Below are positions 1 through 10,356 of a stretch of 64,000 nt of DNA, piece by piece. Numbering within the stretch: position 1 is the stretch's first letter; each line of letters opens with the position of its first letter. The stretch lies in NCBI RefSeq assembly GCF_000218685.1, contig NW_006763296.1, positions 1,189,513-1,253,512 of the forward strand, written 5' to 3'. The translations under genes and the position numbers were made by a program. Under the pieces are notes generated by a model. That model searched no databases. It saw only the letters and a list, made by a program, of their open reading frames with translations, and was not told the origin of the DNA. This DNA comes from Serpula lacrymans var. lacrymans S7.9. Its lineage: Eukaryota > Basidiomycota > Agaricomycetes > Boletales > Serpulaceae.

Positions 1-207
1 CGTGCTCGCACAAAACACATTCAACGGAAATATCATTTTATCCGAGATGACTTAGTATCAAAGCCAGAGGCAGTAATCAGATATGTTCCTACAGGAGATA
101 TGGTTGCCGACATTCTCACTAAACCCCTCACTCACAAAAAACACTGGAAATTCTCTAAAGCTATGGGACTACGGTTGCACTCAAGTGGGAGTGAAAAAAC
201 CGGATAA
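1..207 (+). pseudogene. Ty1/copia Pol C-terminal fragment (RNase H end)
   Basis: Frame 1 is open from the window edge to a TAA at 205-207. It reads as the end of a copia-type RNase H: an RTKHI...YHFIRD stretch followed by GDMVADILTKPL, the usual closing motif of copia polyproteins. Upstream parts lie outside the window. Another copia piece, on the minus strand at 34.6-35.0 kb, holds part of the reverse transcriptase and may belong to the same family. Confidence 0.85.
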
Positions 208-382
208 ACCTGGTCTCTGCTGAAGCAGCCATTGTTCTCTATAGAGCATAGCCACCACTCCATGGAGTCACCATTGTTCTCCTAGGAGCACAATTGTACT
301 TCTAGGAGTCATTATACTATAGCGAGTAGCACCTCCGACTATAAGTAGTAGGGGGTTTAGTATAGAAATAGCTCAGTCGTTT
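208..382. other. Non-coding tail behind the copia fragment
   Basis: No gene seen. It contains short degenerate direct repeats of the type 'ccattgttctc..taggag' in three spaced copies. The position just after a copia stop codon fits a polypurine/LTR region, but no LTR boundary can be placed. Confidence 0.3.
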
Positions 383-712
383 CTATAGCCTCTTGGGCAG
401 CGGCTGAGTTTCACATAGTTTTATTATGCGTATGCTTTGTTGACTCAGATGTGGTTTGAGAGCTTTCTTTGGGTCTGAAAGATTGTCTTGAGTCACCCAT
501 TGTGCATCTTCTCCCTCGGTTGGAGATGATTTTGTGGATGGGATGTGAAATTTGGTCACTTGAAGGTTATTTCTATCTCTTACTTTGGAGATGTTTGCGC
601 TGGTTACATGTTTATTGGGATTAAATTCCTTGATGGTGGGAACTGTGAATTCTTCGAGTCTGGCAACGGAGTAGAAGACTGTGGTTAGGCATGCGTAAAC
701 TGCGGCATCTAG
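383..712 (-). pseudogene. Tyrosine-recombinase-like (Crypton type) fragment
   Basis: About 110 codons are open on the minus strand. The stretch containing VYACLTTVFYSVARLEEFT resembles the first catalytic-Arg block of the 'DNA breaking-rejoining' tyrosine recombinases common in Agaricomycete genomes, and is followed by a helix and a V..FH.P.TKSS.EGED segment. The remaining catalytic residues (H-x-x-R, Tyr) are absent because the fragment is cut by an LTR at 713. Assignment is by remembered family pattern only. It could also be another mobile-element ORF. Confidence 0.45.
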
Positions 713-918
713 TGTTACAACCAAGAGTTTAGTTACTTAACTTAGGATAGGACCAAGTTAGTTGTGGGTAAACAACAGGAGGACTCGCTGAAGAGTCTCC
801 TTGATCTATTGGGGTATATATATACTACAGTTTGTTTGTACACGTGTACTGTACAGTTAATGGAGGCAGTGGCTGATGATGTCATGGGGCACAGCCTGTG
901 TAACCAGCCACTTCAGGC
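713..918 (-). repeat. Family A LTR fragment
   Basis: Begins TGTTACAACCAAGAG and runs through 'aacaacaggaggactcgctga' and a TATA-like run, matching the minus orientation of the A LTRs elsewhere in the window (for example 43169-43577). The promoter-distal end is lost near 918. It abuts the recombinase fragment directly. Confidence 0.75.
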
Positions 919-1016
919 AGCCAAAGTTTTAGGGCTCTTAGCTTGATCATAATCTCCAAACCTATGGGGCTAGTAGCTCCCTGGAGCATGGTATACTGTG
1001 GTACACTTTCAAGTCA

Positions 1017-1155
1017 GGTGGGATATCCCAGAACATAGGCCGGGATATCCCAGAGCATATGGGATGTCCCAGAAATGTTGACTGGGATAATCCATGAGTG
1101 CTGGGATAACCTGTGAGTGCCGGGATAACCCATGAGTGTTGGGATATCCCAGATA
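1017..1155. repeat. Minisatellite with palindromic GGGATATCCC core
   Basis: About seven imperfect units of roughly 17-20 bp, each carrying GGGATATCCC or GGGATAACCC followed by a variable 'atgagtg(c/t)' spacer. The core is its own reverse complement, so units alternate between perfect palindromes and one-base variants. Confidence 0.8.
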
Positions 1156-1214
1156 GATGAATAAAATGATTATGTATATATACAATGCTAAAGGTGGAAA
1201 TCTCAATATATTGT

Positions 1215-1575
1215 AGAGCATATGGGCTTGTCAACAACATGTTATGATGTTGCTTACAATGTTTGTATGTGGTTTTCTCACAAATTAACTATTAGTGTTT
1301 TGGCCTACAAGTAACCTATGAAGTTTGTATATGAATAATACAGCAAATTTTGCAAGTTTTGATATGTTATAGAGCCTATAGGGTTGTCAACAAAATATTA
1401 TAACATTGCTTATAAAGTTTGTAAGTGGTTTTCTCAGAAATCAACAATTAGTGTTTTGGCCTATAAATGATCTATAGAGTTTGTGTATGAAAATTGTAGT
1501 AAGTTTTGCAAGTTTTGATATGTTGTAGAGTATATAGGGTTGTCAACAAAATGTTATAACATTGCTTACAAAAGG
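1215..1575. repeat. 156-bp tandem repeat, about 2.3 copies
   Basis: The marker 'ttgtcaaca' occurs at 1228, 1384 and 1540, exactly 156 bp apart, and the sequence between follows the same order (cattgcttacaa, gtggttttctca, attagtgttttggcct, gcaagttttgatatgtt). Copies differ by scattered substitutions. No coding potential seen. Confidence 0.85.
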
Positions 1576-2990
1576 TAGCACGCTCATCTGTACATGCCAG
1601 AATCAATGCTGATCTATGTGGTGTGATAGTGAGTTTTCTGAGATTGTGTTCTTGCCAAGACCTTATGTTCTGAGAGGTGTTGGTTGTAGGAACATGTCTG
1701 CTAAGCAGTGAAAGGGTGGGGACCTATATGAACACTCAAAATTTTGTGTCATGGGGTTACAAGGCTGAATAAACAGCCATCTATAAGAAGTCATGGCAAA
1801 TAATCAATTTGAAAACTTTACTCAATATCAAATTTTCTTAATTAGTGGATGGAGACTTGATGGATTTGAACACTTTCTATTCAGCACACAAATCACCATA
1901 CCAGGGTGGAAGTTCAGTGTCACATGTCACACCCCTCTGAACACCTGGTTGAAACAGTACAGTAGAGTATATGCCCAAAGTATAAAGAGTTTTGGTAAAT
2001 AATATACTGTATTATTTTGACATTATATATGTGGGGTTTTTAGTGTGATATATTATAATGATAGGTTTGTGTATTTATCAGTGGTTGTGATGCATGATAA
2101 ACCTAGGTCAAAATAGTACAGTATACACCTACTGTAATTCTTTCTTATCATGCAAGGAAAGGAATATTTTCAAGGTATATTGTAATATATTGATGTTAAG
2201 TTTATTGCATTGTCACACCACTTTTTCATTCACCTGCATATATTATTATACATGAAGCATTGTTTAGACTAAAAATACATCATAGAGATAGAAGTAACTT
2301 TGTGGAGGAAAACATTGCAACCTGTATAGTAAAAAAGCTGGTGTTACAATTCTTGAGATAATATACTAGGTGTTTTTTATGGTGTTTGTAGCTGTTAGTA
2401 ATCATGTTTCACTGTGGGAATCAACCTATATTAGCTAGACTTGCAGTGTGATCTTATGGCGAATTTTTTGTAAAAATTTACCGTTTATATCTAAGGAAAA
2501 TATGAAGTAAATTTTTAAAATATAATCCCTAATATCATTTGCCTGTCCTCACAGCTTTGATTCTGGTATTTTTAGTAAAATCATCATCCTACTGTCTCAT
2601 ATATTATAGAGAAAATATTTAAAAAATAATCATGCTTGAGGCAGGCAACATACAGAGAATGTTTTGAAGATAATATTTATAAAATTCTCCAAGGATCCAC
2701 TCTAAATTGCATTATCATTGATCCTAAGCATTTATTATGAAACATTTCAAACCAATATCTTCCTTATATTCAACCTTTATCCACAGCATTTTTTTGAAAT
2801 TATTTCTAATTATCTTCCAGACTGTTTTCATCCTCAAACTGCAGCTTTGATTCACAATCAAAGCTGCAGTCCGATGATGAACACATCACGTGTGACATGA
2901 TTCCTTGCGTGACTACTTTTTTGAAATTTGATTGGATCCTGTCAGCCGAGTTGTTCTGAATCTTATCTAAATGCTTGTCGCCTTTACACC
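1576..2990. other. AT-rich stretch without recognisable gene
   Basis: Short ORFs only, none with recognisable content. The one clear structure is the inverted repeat at 2839-2869. Confidence 0.5.
2839..2869. repeat. Perfect 14-bp inverted repeat, 3-nt loop
   Basis: The arm CTGCAGCTTTGATT is followed by CAC and its exact reverse complement. It would form a strong hairpin in RNA or single-stranded DNA. There is no U-tract or adjacent gene end to make it a terminator. Confidence 0.85.
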
Positions 2991-3000
2991 ATCATCATGA

Positions 3001-3712
3001 TGTTGAAGCTGCCTCGGTCAGTGGATCAACACTTTGTGTTGCATAAAAAGGTGAGCAAAGCACCCCACAATTTATCCTCCAGCTAATGTCTATGTATCTG
3101 AAATTCAGGTCCTTTTGGAACATTCACGCTATGGTGAGCACCACACTTGAAAGTGACCACGGTCAACATCCATGATCCTGATCATGAGGTCCAAAGCTGC
3201 ACTGAGATGCCTGGAAGACAAGGTTGTCGATGGTACAATTCTTCTCCTATATTACATTCCAATATCCTCTGGGTAACTATCTGATTTCAGCAAAAAAAAA
3301 GCAAATGTTTGCCTTCTATCATAGGGTTGCCCTACTCATCATCATCTTGATTATACTGGCCCTCATCATCTTGATCATGACACATGGAGCTGCACTAAAA
3401 TGCTTGGGAGGGTACTTTATATTTTCTGTTGAATTTACTAACACAATCTGTTTAAGCTCATGAGTATTCTGCATCCAAAACCATCCATATGTTCTAAGGT
3501 AGTGCTCACTTCTTTTTGTGATTTTTTGTTTGCACTTGTTCACTCATATTCAATAAATCCACAACATATAGGGCCTCATACCCTCATCCTGAACTACAAC
3601 ACAGTCTTGCTGGAAATCGTTCATCATGTCCCAGGATGTAAGTGCCTTCATTTTCAAAGGTCGTTCTGGCTTACCATTTGTCATTTGCAGTATGGATTTC
3701 TATATGGTGCGG
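3001..3712 (+). pseudogene. Host gene, 5' part, interrupted by the B/C transposon nest
   Basis: Several exon-like segments separated by GT..AG candidates: an exon near 3001-3051 (MLKLPRSVDQHFVLHKK), one near 3562-3640 (LILNYNTVLLEIVHHVPG), and one starting after the AG at 3690 (YGFLYGA). The last exon stops at the left end of repeat B (3713). Removing the nest and one copy of its 4-bp duplication continues the frame into 12134 onward (...GAEDVDTSYSVFVN). The protein is not recognised. Exon borders other than the last are tentative. The gene must be inactive in this allele. Confidence 0.45.
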
Positions 3713-3886
3713 TGTCGATGATGAGAACTGTTGTTAGAAAAAAACACACACAAAAACAAACTAACACACAATCCTCCCAGATTCCACGGAACTTGTTTAT
3801 GGGCTTTGCTAGAACAGTGGAGTGGTCTGGTTGTTTGTGGGGTGGTACATTGTCATGCACCAAAGTTGAGTGGTAGCATGGACAGG

Positions 3887-4259
3887 TGTAAAAGCCTTAT
3901 CCCCTATACCGAACTAACGGAGGGATGAAGACCTTAAATCGACAAGTAGCGTCACAAGTAATCGATTGAGAAGTAATCAACAACTAAGGAAAATATGTAC
4001 ATGGGTGTTCACTATATATACGTTTCTGAGAGTCAGCCATGAGGCGCTGACTGACATAACATGCAGTAGCCATGAGGCGCTGACTGATGTTCTTTGTAAT
4101 AGTTCTAGGCTCTTTGTCACGTGATGGTCACGTGATCTGATATAGCTAAGTATTATGTTATCCGCGCTAATAGCAGCAGCTTAACATATTATATCTGTCA
4201 TGTGATTATCTACTAAAGAAAATGAAAAAGGAACTAGCGCTCTGGTTCAGGTTGTGACA
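3887..4259 (-). repeat. Element C 3' LTR
   Basis: 373 bp. On the element strand it begins TGTCACAACC, directly after the pol stop codon and the purine tract AAGGAGGGGGTAA, and ends CTTTTACA. Compared with the 5' LTR it contains an extra tandem piece (about 30 bp around 'ccatgaggcgctgactga'). It lacks the many single-base insertions found in the other LTR. Confidence 0.9.
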
Positions 4260-7200
4260 TTACCCCCTCCTTAGGACTTTCGTCTCGAAAGTAGGGGTCC
4301 ATTTTTCCGTTTTCCCAATTGAACAATTGTTTTCGGACTCTAGTCGTTGTGAAGTTTTCGAATGGTTGGAAATGTAATTGGAATCGTATCCGTCGAGGTG
4401 CACTAGGGTTGTTATGTGGAATGTTTTTACTTTGTCGGGTGAGTTGTTTAGGTGTTGTTCGGGTTCCCATGTGCGTTCCTCTTTTGGATAATTCTTCCAA
4501 TGTACTAAATATTCCAATTTTCCTCTTTTTAGACGTGAGTCTAGAACTTCTTTGACTTCATATTCTTCTTGTCCGTCTACTATTACCGGCGGTATCGGTT
4601 TAGGTTTCTGTTGGGAAGGGAATTGTGGTTCTTTGTATGGCGTGAGTTTTATCTCGTTAAAGACCGGATGAATGGGCCGCCATGTCGGTGGTAATGCTAG
4701 TTTATAGGCCGATTCACCTATCTTTTCCAGTATCTCGAACGGGCCGTGTCTCTTATCGTCTAGTTTCTTAGCTGGTTGATCCGTTGAGATATTTGTTGCT
4801 TCCACATACACCTTATCTCCTACTCTATATTCCACTGCTTCTCTTTTCTTCTTATCGTACTGCCTCTTCATCTGTTCAGCTGCCTTTTGCAGCGACTCTT
4901 CTGCTTTCTTTCTCGTTTCTATCATTCTTTTTACGAAATCTTCCACATTTTCGTTCTTCACTCCCACTTTCACTACTTCCTGTGTTCTCGGATGATGTCC
5001 ATGATTCAAGTAGAACGGGCTATATCCCGTTGCAGAATGTTGTTTGTTATTGTAAGAGAATTCTGCTAGGGTAAGCCATTCTGCCCAATCATCTTGTTTA
5101 TGGTTTACGAAGATTCTGAGATACTGCTCTATCTCTTGATTGATCCTCTCCGTTTGTCCATCCGTTTGTGGGTGCCAAGCTGTTGATGGGTTTGCTTTTA
5201 TCTGAAGAAGCATATGTAGATCTTTCATGAATTTTGAAACGAACTGCGGTCCTCGATCTGAGATGATCTTTTCGGGTATGCCGTGGTTTCTGAATACATG
5301 ATCTCTAAATAATCGTGCCACTCCTTCCGATGTGATTTCCATCTGCGTGGGAATTACCTTGATCATTTTTGTAAACCGATCTACTATTACCATTATCATG
5401 TTATATCCATTTGACTCTGGTAATGGTCCGATCAGATCTACCGATATGATCTGCCACGGTTTATCCGGGATCTCGTTTGGATGGAGCGGTGCTGCTTTCT
5501 TTTTATGGTCTGTCTTGGTTCTTTGGCAGACTTCGCATCCATCTACGTATCTCGTGATATCTCTGTCCATATAGGGCCACCAGTATTGTCGAGTGATTAG
5601 TTCTTTTGTCTTATATCTTCCTGGATGACCTGCAATGACGGAGTCGTGGTTTCGTCGGATGATTTCTTCCCTTAACGCGGCATCTTTTGGTACATAGATT
5701 CTGCCTTTGAATACTATGCAACCGTCTTCGTCTAGCCATCCATCCTCTCTCCTCTCTATCTTTCCTTTCATTTTTTTTATCAGTTCATCCACGTTTCCTT
5801 TTCTCTTTGTGATCCATTTTGAGATTTCCAGCTCTCTCTCTTGGCTGTCTGCGATCTTTTGTCTTTGTTCTGGAGAGAGAGTCATTCTTACAAATAGTTT
5901 CTCATCCAGTAGCACGACGTCTTTGTTGTCGTTTTCTCCTTTGTTATGATCTGATCGCCTCGAGAGAAGATCTGCTTTTATATGCTTCCTTCCTGGCATA
6001 TGATATATTGTGAAATGATACTGGCTTAACTCCGTCATCCACCGCGCCTGTCTCCTATTCAACTTCTCTGGTTCTTTGAAATACAGCAGATTTTGATGAT
6101 CTGTCCATATCTCAAATTCCTCTTCTGCGTCTATTAAGTAATGTCTCCATTCGTTAAGTGCCGTCATGATGGCAAGAAGTTCTTTGTCATAGATCTCGTA
6201 ATTGCGTTCTGTGGGGTTCAACGCTTTGGAGAGGTATGCAATTGGCTTCCAGTCATCCTTTTGTCTTTGTGATAAGACAGCACCCATAGCGAAGTCACTA
6301 CTGTCCGCTTCTACTTTGTATTGGCCATGTGGTACTGGGAGAGCTAACACTGGGGCTGAAGCTACGCATTGTTTCAGTGTTTTAAATGCTTCGTGTTGTT
6401 CATTCCCCCAAATGAAGTCCTCTTTTCCCGTTAACTTGGTCAATGGTTTGGCTACTTCCCCGAAGCCTTCTATGAATCTTCTATAGAAGTTTACAAATCC
6501 CAAGAATGCTTGTATCTCCTTCTTATTTTTGCACTCTGGCCATTTGCTAATTCCTTCTACTTTTACCGGATCCATGCAAATTTCGTTCTCTGAGATGATC
6601 AGTCCCAGGTATTCTACTTCTGTCTGTTCGAAATCGCATTTTTCTGGTTTAAGATAGAGATGATTCTTTCTTAGGATTTCTAACACACGTTGCGTCGTTG
6701 CTCGGTGCATTTTTATATCCTTGGTGAATATCATAATATCGTCTAGATATATGATCACTAACCCTTCATCTATCAACTCTTTGAAAAGCGTGTTCATCAT
6801 TGTTTGGAACGTGGCGGGGGAATTTGTCAGTCCGAAGAACATGACTAATGGTTCAAATAACCCTCGATTTGTCCTAAACGCCGCTTTATGCTCGTCTCCT
6901 TCTCTCATTCGGATATTATTATATCCCCATCTTACGTCCAGTTTTGTGAAGTACTTTGCTCCACTCAACTTGTCTACTAGTTCTCCGATCAATGGAAGTG
7001 GATATCTATTTTTGATAGTGATATCATTTAACTTCCTATAATCTTGAACCGGTCTTAACTTTCCGTCTTTCTTTTTTATGAAGAAGAATGGGGATGTGAA
7101 CTGGGACTTCGATGGTCTTATCCGTCCCGATTTTAGATTCTCTTTTAGGAACGCATCTAGTTCTTCTTGTTCTCCCCTTGCCAATAGATAGATCTTGCAA

Positions 7201-8495
7201 TCTAGGGAGTGATCTCCCGGTATAAGTTCAATTGCGTGATCCCATTGCCTTCTTTCAGGTAACGTGTCAAACTCCTTTTTATCAAATACGTCTTTGTATT
7301 GATGAAGGTGTGCTGGCACTATCTTTTCAAATCCTCCTTCTTTTCGATCCTTGCCTGCGGCTTCTGCTAGCTTCTGTGCCATTGTGCCTTGGGCTCTGAT
7401 ATGGTAATATTGATCGTTGATCGTGGCATCTTCGAAATTATGGAGGTTTACCTGTATCATCCGCTCGTCTTCTCCTAGTTCCTCAAAGAATATTTCCGGA
7501 TCCTCCTCTGGATCAGAGATCCGGATTCTCGGCCTGCATTCTTCGGGACATCTTTCAAAGGTCAACTTTGATTCTTTCCAGTCTATCTTGGGATTGTGTT
7601 TGTTTAACCACTCATGTCCTAGAAACATTTTTCCGTTACCCAGATTGGTTACGGCAAGATGTATCTTCTCAATGTGTCCGTCGATTTCCATGAGCAGTGT
7701 TACAAATTCATTGATGGCTCCGTTCTTATTAAGAGTTCCATCTGCATTGTAGACTGGAATAGGTCTCGGTATCTTCCTTGTCTCGTATCTTTTGTCTTTA
7801 ACAAATTGGGAGTCAATGCAACTCCCCGTGCATCCACTATCCAATAGTGCTTCGACTGTTTCTGTTTGGAGAGTATCTAACGTAGTAAGCTTACATTTTA
7901 CGTTCATTTGATTGCCTTGGGTGCCCCTGATGTACTTTTTTGGGGAGGCAATCTCTATGATCGCTTGTATTGCTTCTACTTTTGGTAACCGGTTAATTTC
8001 TTTTATCGTTTCCCGGGTTACTTCTCTCGCTCTTTTCTTATGTGTCCAGGCACTCAGAATCCCAATGGATCTTTCTTCCTTTTGGTCTCTTAGCCTGTCT
8101 ACTACCCACTCTGGGGTCCAAACTTCTGTTCTAGGTTTTTTTAAAGGGGTTCCTGACCTTTCTTCTACAGTCTCTGCTGTGTTTTCCTCCGTAGAGTTCA
8201 CCGCATCGGGTGTAGGAATCTTAGTATCTATCGTAAATGCTGCGCCTTCTAGCGATTTGCCCGCCGTCGGAACTGCGGATGTCTCATCACTCTGCGCCGC
8301 TTTTACTCTAGTTGCATCTTTTTTGTTTCGGATTTCTTTCTTTGTCTGGGTGGAAATAGTTTTATTGACATCCGCGCTAAAGCTGCAGCTTAACAATTCT
8401 GAGTCGTACATATCTACAGTCAAAGGAAGAAATCGATTTGAAACATCTTTAGGCTCAGTCGGTCGATGCGGTACCGCTGGCCTTTTTAAAAACCC
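4260..8495 (-). CDS. pol: Gag-Pol frame: protease, RT, RNase H, integrase, chromodomain
   Basis: One uninterrupted frame of about 1,400 codons, in the -1 frame relative to gag. No in-frame ATG is needed, because it stays open up to the gag stop region. Counting from the TTG codon at 8423: aspartic protease ALLDSGCTGS near residue 195; RT with YLDD near 559; RNase H starting at VEADSSDFAMGA near 680; integrase zinc finger H..H..CEVC near 930-985, followed by D, D and E in SVDLIGP, ISDRGPQF and TERINQE; C-terminal chromodomain with EYEVKEVLDSR and LVHWKNY near 1300-1360. All catalytic residues I can check are present. The stop TAA overlaps the polypurine tract and abuts the LTR. Confidence 0.95.
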   Translation of the reverse strand, partial: GFLKRPAVPHRPTEPKDVSNRFLPLTVDMYDSELLSCSFSADVNKTISTQTKKEIRNKKDATRVKAAQSDETSAVPTAGKSLEGAAFTIDTKIPTPDAVNSTEENTAETVEERSGTPLKKPRTEVWTPEWVVDRLRDQKEERSIGILSAWTHKKRAREVTRETIKEINRLPKVEAIQAIIEIASPKKYIRGTQGNQMNVKCKLTTLDTLQTETVEALLDSGCTGSCIDSQFVKDKRYETRKIPRPIPVYNADGTLNKNGAINEFVTLLMEIDGHIEKIHLAVTNLGNGKMFLGHEWLNKHNPKIDWKESKLTFERCPEECRPRIRISDPEEDPEIFFEELGEDERMIQVNLHNFEDATINDQYYHIRAQGTMAQKLAEAAGKDRKEGGFEKIVPAHLHQYKDVFDKKEFDTLPERRQWDHAIELIPGDHSLDCKIYLLARGEQEELDAFLKENLKSGRIRPSKSQFTSPFFFIKKKDGKLRPVQDYRKLNDITIKNRYPLPLIGELVDKLSGAKYFTKLDVRWGYNNIRMREGDEHKAAFRTNRGLFEPLVMFFGLTNSPATFQTMMNTLFKELIDEGLVIIYLDDIMIFTKDIKMHRATTQRVLEILRKNHLYLKPEKCDFEQTEVEYLGLIISENEICMDPVKVEGISKWPECKNKKEIQAFLGFVNFYRRFIEGFGEVAKPLTKLTGKEDFIWGNEQHEAFKTLKQCVASAPVLALPVPHGQYKVEADSSDFAMGAVLSQRQKDDWKPIAYLSKALNPTERNYEIYDKELLAIMTALNEWRHYLIDAEEEFEIWTDHQNLLYFKEPEKLNRRQARWMTELSQYHFTIYHMPGRKHIKADLLSRRSDHNKGENDNKDVVLLDEKLFVRMTLSPEQRQKIADSQERELEISKWITKRKGNVDELIKKMKGKIERREDGWLDEDGCIVFKGRIYVPKDAALREEIIRRNHDSVIAGHPGRYKTKELITRQYWWPYMDRDITRYVDGCEVCQRTKTDHKKKAAPLHPNEIPDKPWQIISVDLIGPLPESNGYNMIMVIVDRFTKMIKVIPTQMEITSEGVARLFRDHVFRNHGIPEKIISDRGPQFVSKFMKDLHMLLQIKANPSTAWHPQTDGQTERINQEIEQYLRIFVNHKQDDWAEWLTLAEFSYNNKQHSATGYSPFYLNHGHHPRTQEVVKVGVKNENVEDFVKRMIETRKKAEESLQKAAEQMKRQYDKKKREAVEYRVGDKVYVEATNISTDQPAKKLDDKRHGPFEILEKIGESAYKLALPPTWRPIHPVFNEIKLTPYKEPQFPSQQKPKPIPPVIVDGQEEYEVKEVLDSRLKRGKLEYLVHWKNYPKEERTWEPEQHLNNSPDKVKTFHITTLVHLDGYDSNYISNHSKTSQRLESENNCSIGKTEKWTPTFETKVLRRG

Positions 8496-9604
8496 TCTAG
8501 GAGTTTTTCCCTCTCTTCTTTCGTCATCTTTTCTAAGAATTCTCGGACATTAAATTGTGGCTTCCTTTTTTGTGCGTCTTTGCACTCGAAGCTTCTATGT
8601 CCCTTCTCTCCGCATCGGTAACATCGTCCCTCGGTGTGGAACTTCGCTTTATCCACCTCCATTCGTTCTCCGTTACCGGTGTAGGTATACCCAGTTCCGT
8701 CTCTTTTCTTCTCTCCTTCTTTCTTTTGTTCCGAATAGGATTTCTTTCCGTTTTCGGAACCTTTCTTTTCTTTTTCTTTTTCTCTCCAAATATAGTCCAT
8801 TCTGATGAGTTCTCTTTTCCACTCTTGGTAATCTCTAGGAATATGCCCACCGTAGATCACCCTATCTACTAGCGGCTTATTCATGTTTCTTCTGAGTAGA
8901 GATATTAGGAACTCTTCATTTATCCTATTTGTGTATCCCGCCCATCTTTTCTTTTCTTCAAACCTTTCAAAAAAGGCTTGGGCGGTTTCATTGCCCTGTT
9001 TTAGGGTCAATATTTCATTCTTGGCAGCTTCTTTTTCAAAGCTGTCCTTGAATCTTTCTTCCATTTTGTCTGCGAAATACGGCCAGCTTCCGTATGTGTT
9101 TGTGATGTCGAGCCCCAGCTGTTGAGTGTCGACCCGGTTTTCCAGCCAGTCGGTCCGAAAGGCCGCGGCTTCTCCTTCTTTCATAAAAGATAGCACGAAG
9201 CTTATCTTTTTTCTATTGTCTCTGAAGTAGATGGCATCATCTTCGAAATGTAGAAGTAAGGACTCTCTAAAGGCCCTGTACTTTTTCTTATCTCCAGAGA
9301 AGTTTTCTGGCTTCTCCAATGCCGTTCTACTTCTCTCCGTTCTTTCTGGGGGTGGTGGTGATTGCTTCTTTAACTTTCTTTCTAAGACGCTCACTTCTTT
9401 GAGTGCCTCGTCTAATTGCGATTGGTAAAGCATCCGTGTTGCTCTTACTGCCTTTTCCACTTCTTGTTTTACGAATGCTTCCAATTGCGCTTCTTTTGGG
9501 GGGGGAGTTTCTATTCTGGGTAATGAATCCATCATTTCCCTGGTGAAGGCGCTGTCCGTGCTGTTGGATGGCTCGGGCAGATCTCGATATTCTAGGTTTG
9601 ACAT
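8486..9604 (-). CDS. gag: Gag of element C
   Basis: 372 codons from ATG at 9604 (MSNLEYRDL) to TAA at 8486-8488. A coiled-coil-like N-terminus (EAFVKQEVEKAVRATRM...LERKLKKQ) is followed by a Ty3-type capsid region with W..F...M..RF and TAQAFFERFEE, then a basic stretch and one CCHC zinc knuckle, CYRCGEKGHRSFEC, about 45 residues from the end. Gag forms the particle in the cytoplasm and binds element RNA. The stop codon immediately follows a slippery heptamer, so some ribosomes should read on into pol. Confidence 0.93.
   Translation of the reverse strand: MSNLEYRDLPEPSNSTDSAFTREMMDSLPRIETPPPKEAQLEAFVKQEVEKAVRATRMLYQSQLDEALKEVSVLERKLKKQSPPPPERTERSRTALEKPENFSGDKKKYRAFRESLLLHFEDDAIYFRDNRKKISFVLSFMKEGEAAAFRTDWLENRVDTQQLGLDITNTYGSWPYFADKMEERFKDSFEKEAAKNEILTLKQGNETAQAFFERFEEKKRWAGYTNRINEEFLISLLRRNMNKPLVDRVIYGGHIPRDYQEWKRELIRMDYIWREKEKEKKGSENGKKSYSEQKKEGEKKRDGTGYTYTGNGERMEVDKAKFHTEGRCYRCGEKGHRSFECKDAQKRKPQFNVREFLEKMTKEEREKLLEGF
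8489..8495 (-). promoter_or_regulatory. Predicted -1 ribosomal frameshift site GGGTTTT
   Basis: In gag frame the codons are GAG GGT TTT TAA. The heptamer G GGT TTT fits X XXY YYZ, and slipping back one base gives GGG TTT TTA AAA, which is the pol frame. The gag stop comes directly after the heptamer. A GC-rich palindrome, GCGGTACCGC, lies about 15 nt downstream and could contribute a structure. The predicted fusion is 372 + 1,409 residues. Confidence 0.8.
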
Positions 9605-10356
9605 CGAATTTGAGTTGGGGAGGAGGGGGAGTTTTGGATTTAATTACGGGGGATGGGATTCTGATTGTTGTTATTTCTGGTAGAGGAAATTGTCCTCTGA
9701 ATACGTAATCTTGGGAGTAGACGCGTTGCTCTCCTATCCAAATGTATAATTCTCTACTAAGCATAGAAAGGAGTTCACCAGTGATAAGCTGGATTGATAC
9801 ACCGCTTTCTAAGGTCTTAGTAGTCTATCTTTTCTCTTCGAGTCAAGGTGGTCCTCTTCTGTCCACCACTGACTATGTATGTAAGGTAACAATTTTTGTA
9901 TTTTATGAATTTTATGTAAAAGGTATCGTAATAAATTGGGGTCCGAATGGTTGTCCCAATGTAACCCGCTTATTAAGCTGTCAGTTCTTCTCCCGACTGG
10001 CGGACGCAAATGCGCGGCCTGGTCAGAGGAATTCGAAGGATGAAATTACGTAATACCGAGAAAATCCCAGTGGTTCCACACCAAAGAGATAGATGGTATA
10101 AAAATGTAACTAAAGGGGAATGGGGACGAAGAGTCTTGGGAGGATGAGGGGTGATACATTGGCTGGAAAGAAGGATAAAATGGTGTTGGGGGCGAGTGGG
10201 GGATGTGATGTAGTGGGAGGGGTGGTGGGTAGTTTGGATTGAGCGTTTGAGTAGGGCTAGGATGAGGAAATGATGATGATGATGATGATGGGGATGGGGG
10301 GTTAGGGATTGGTGCTGTTACCGTTCATGGACGGGACCTCCTGGGGAGTTGGTGAT
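9605..10356 (-). other. Element C leader between 5' LTR and gag
   Basis: About 750 bp untranslated leader. Next to the LTR lies 'AATCACCAACT', the candidate primer-binding site (see findings). The part at 10140-10350 is purine-rich on the plus strand with a short (gat)n run. Short open frames such as 9327-9764 are out of frame with gag and have no family features. Confidence 0.6.

Noticed and set aside
7912..8553. 213-codon plus-strand ORF
   Set aside because: Lies antisense to the intact pol/gag junction of element C and has no family features; a shadow frame.
10270..10295. (gat)n run as a microsatellite of interest
   Set aside because: Only a few units inside a retroelement leader; not notable.
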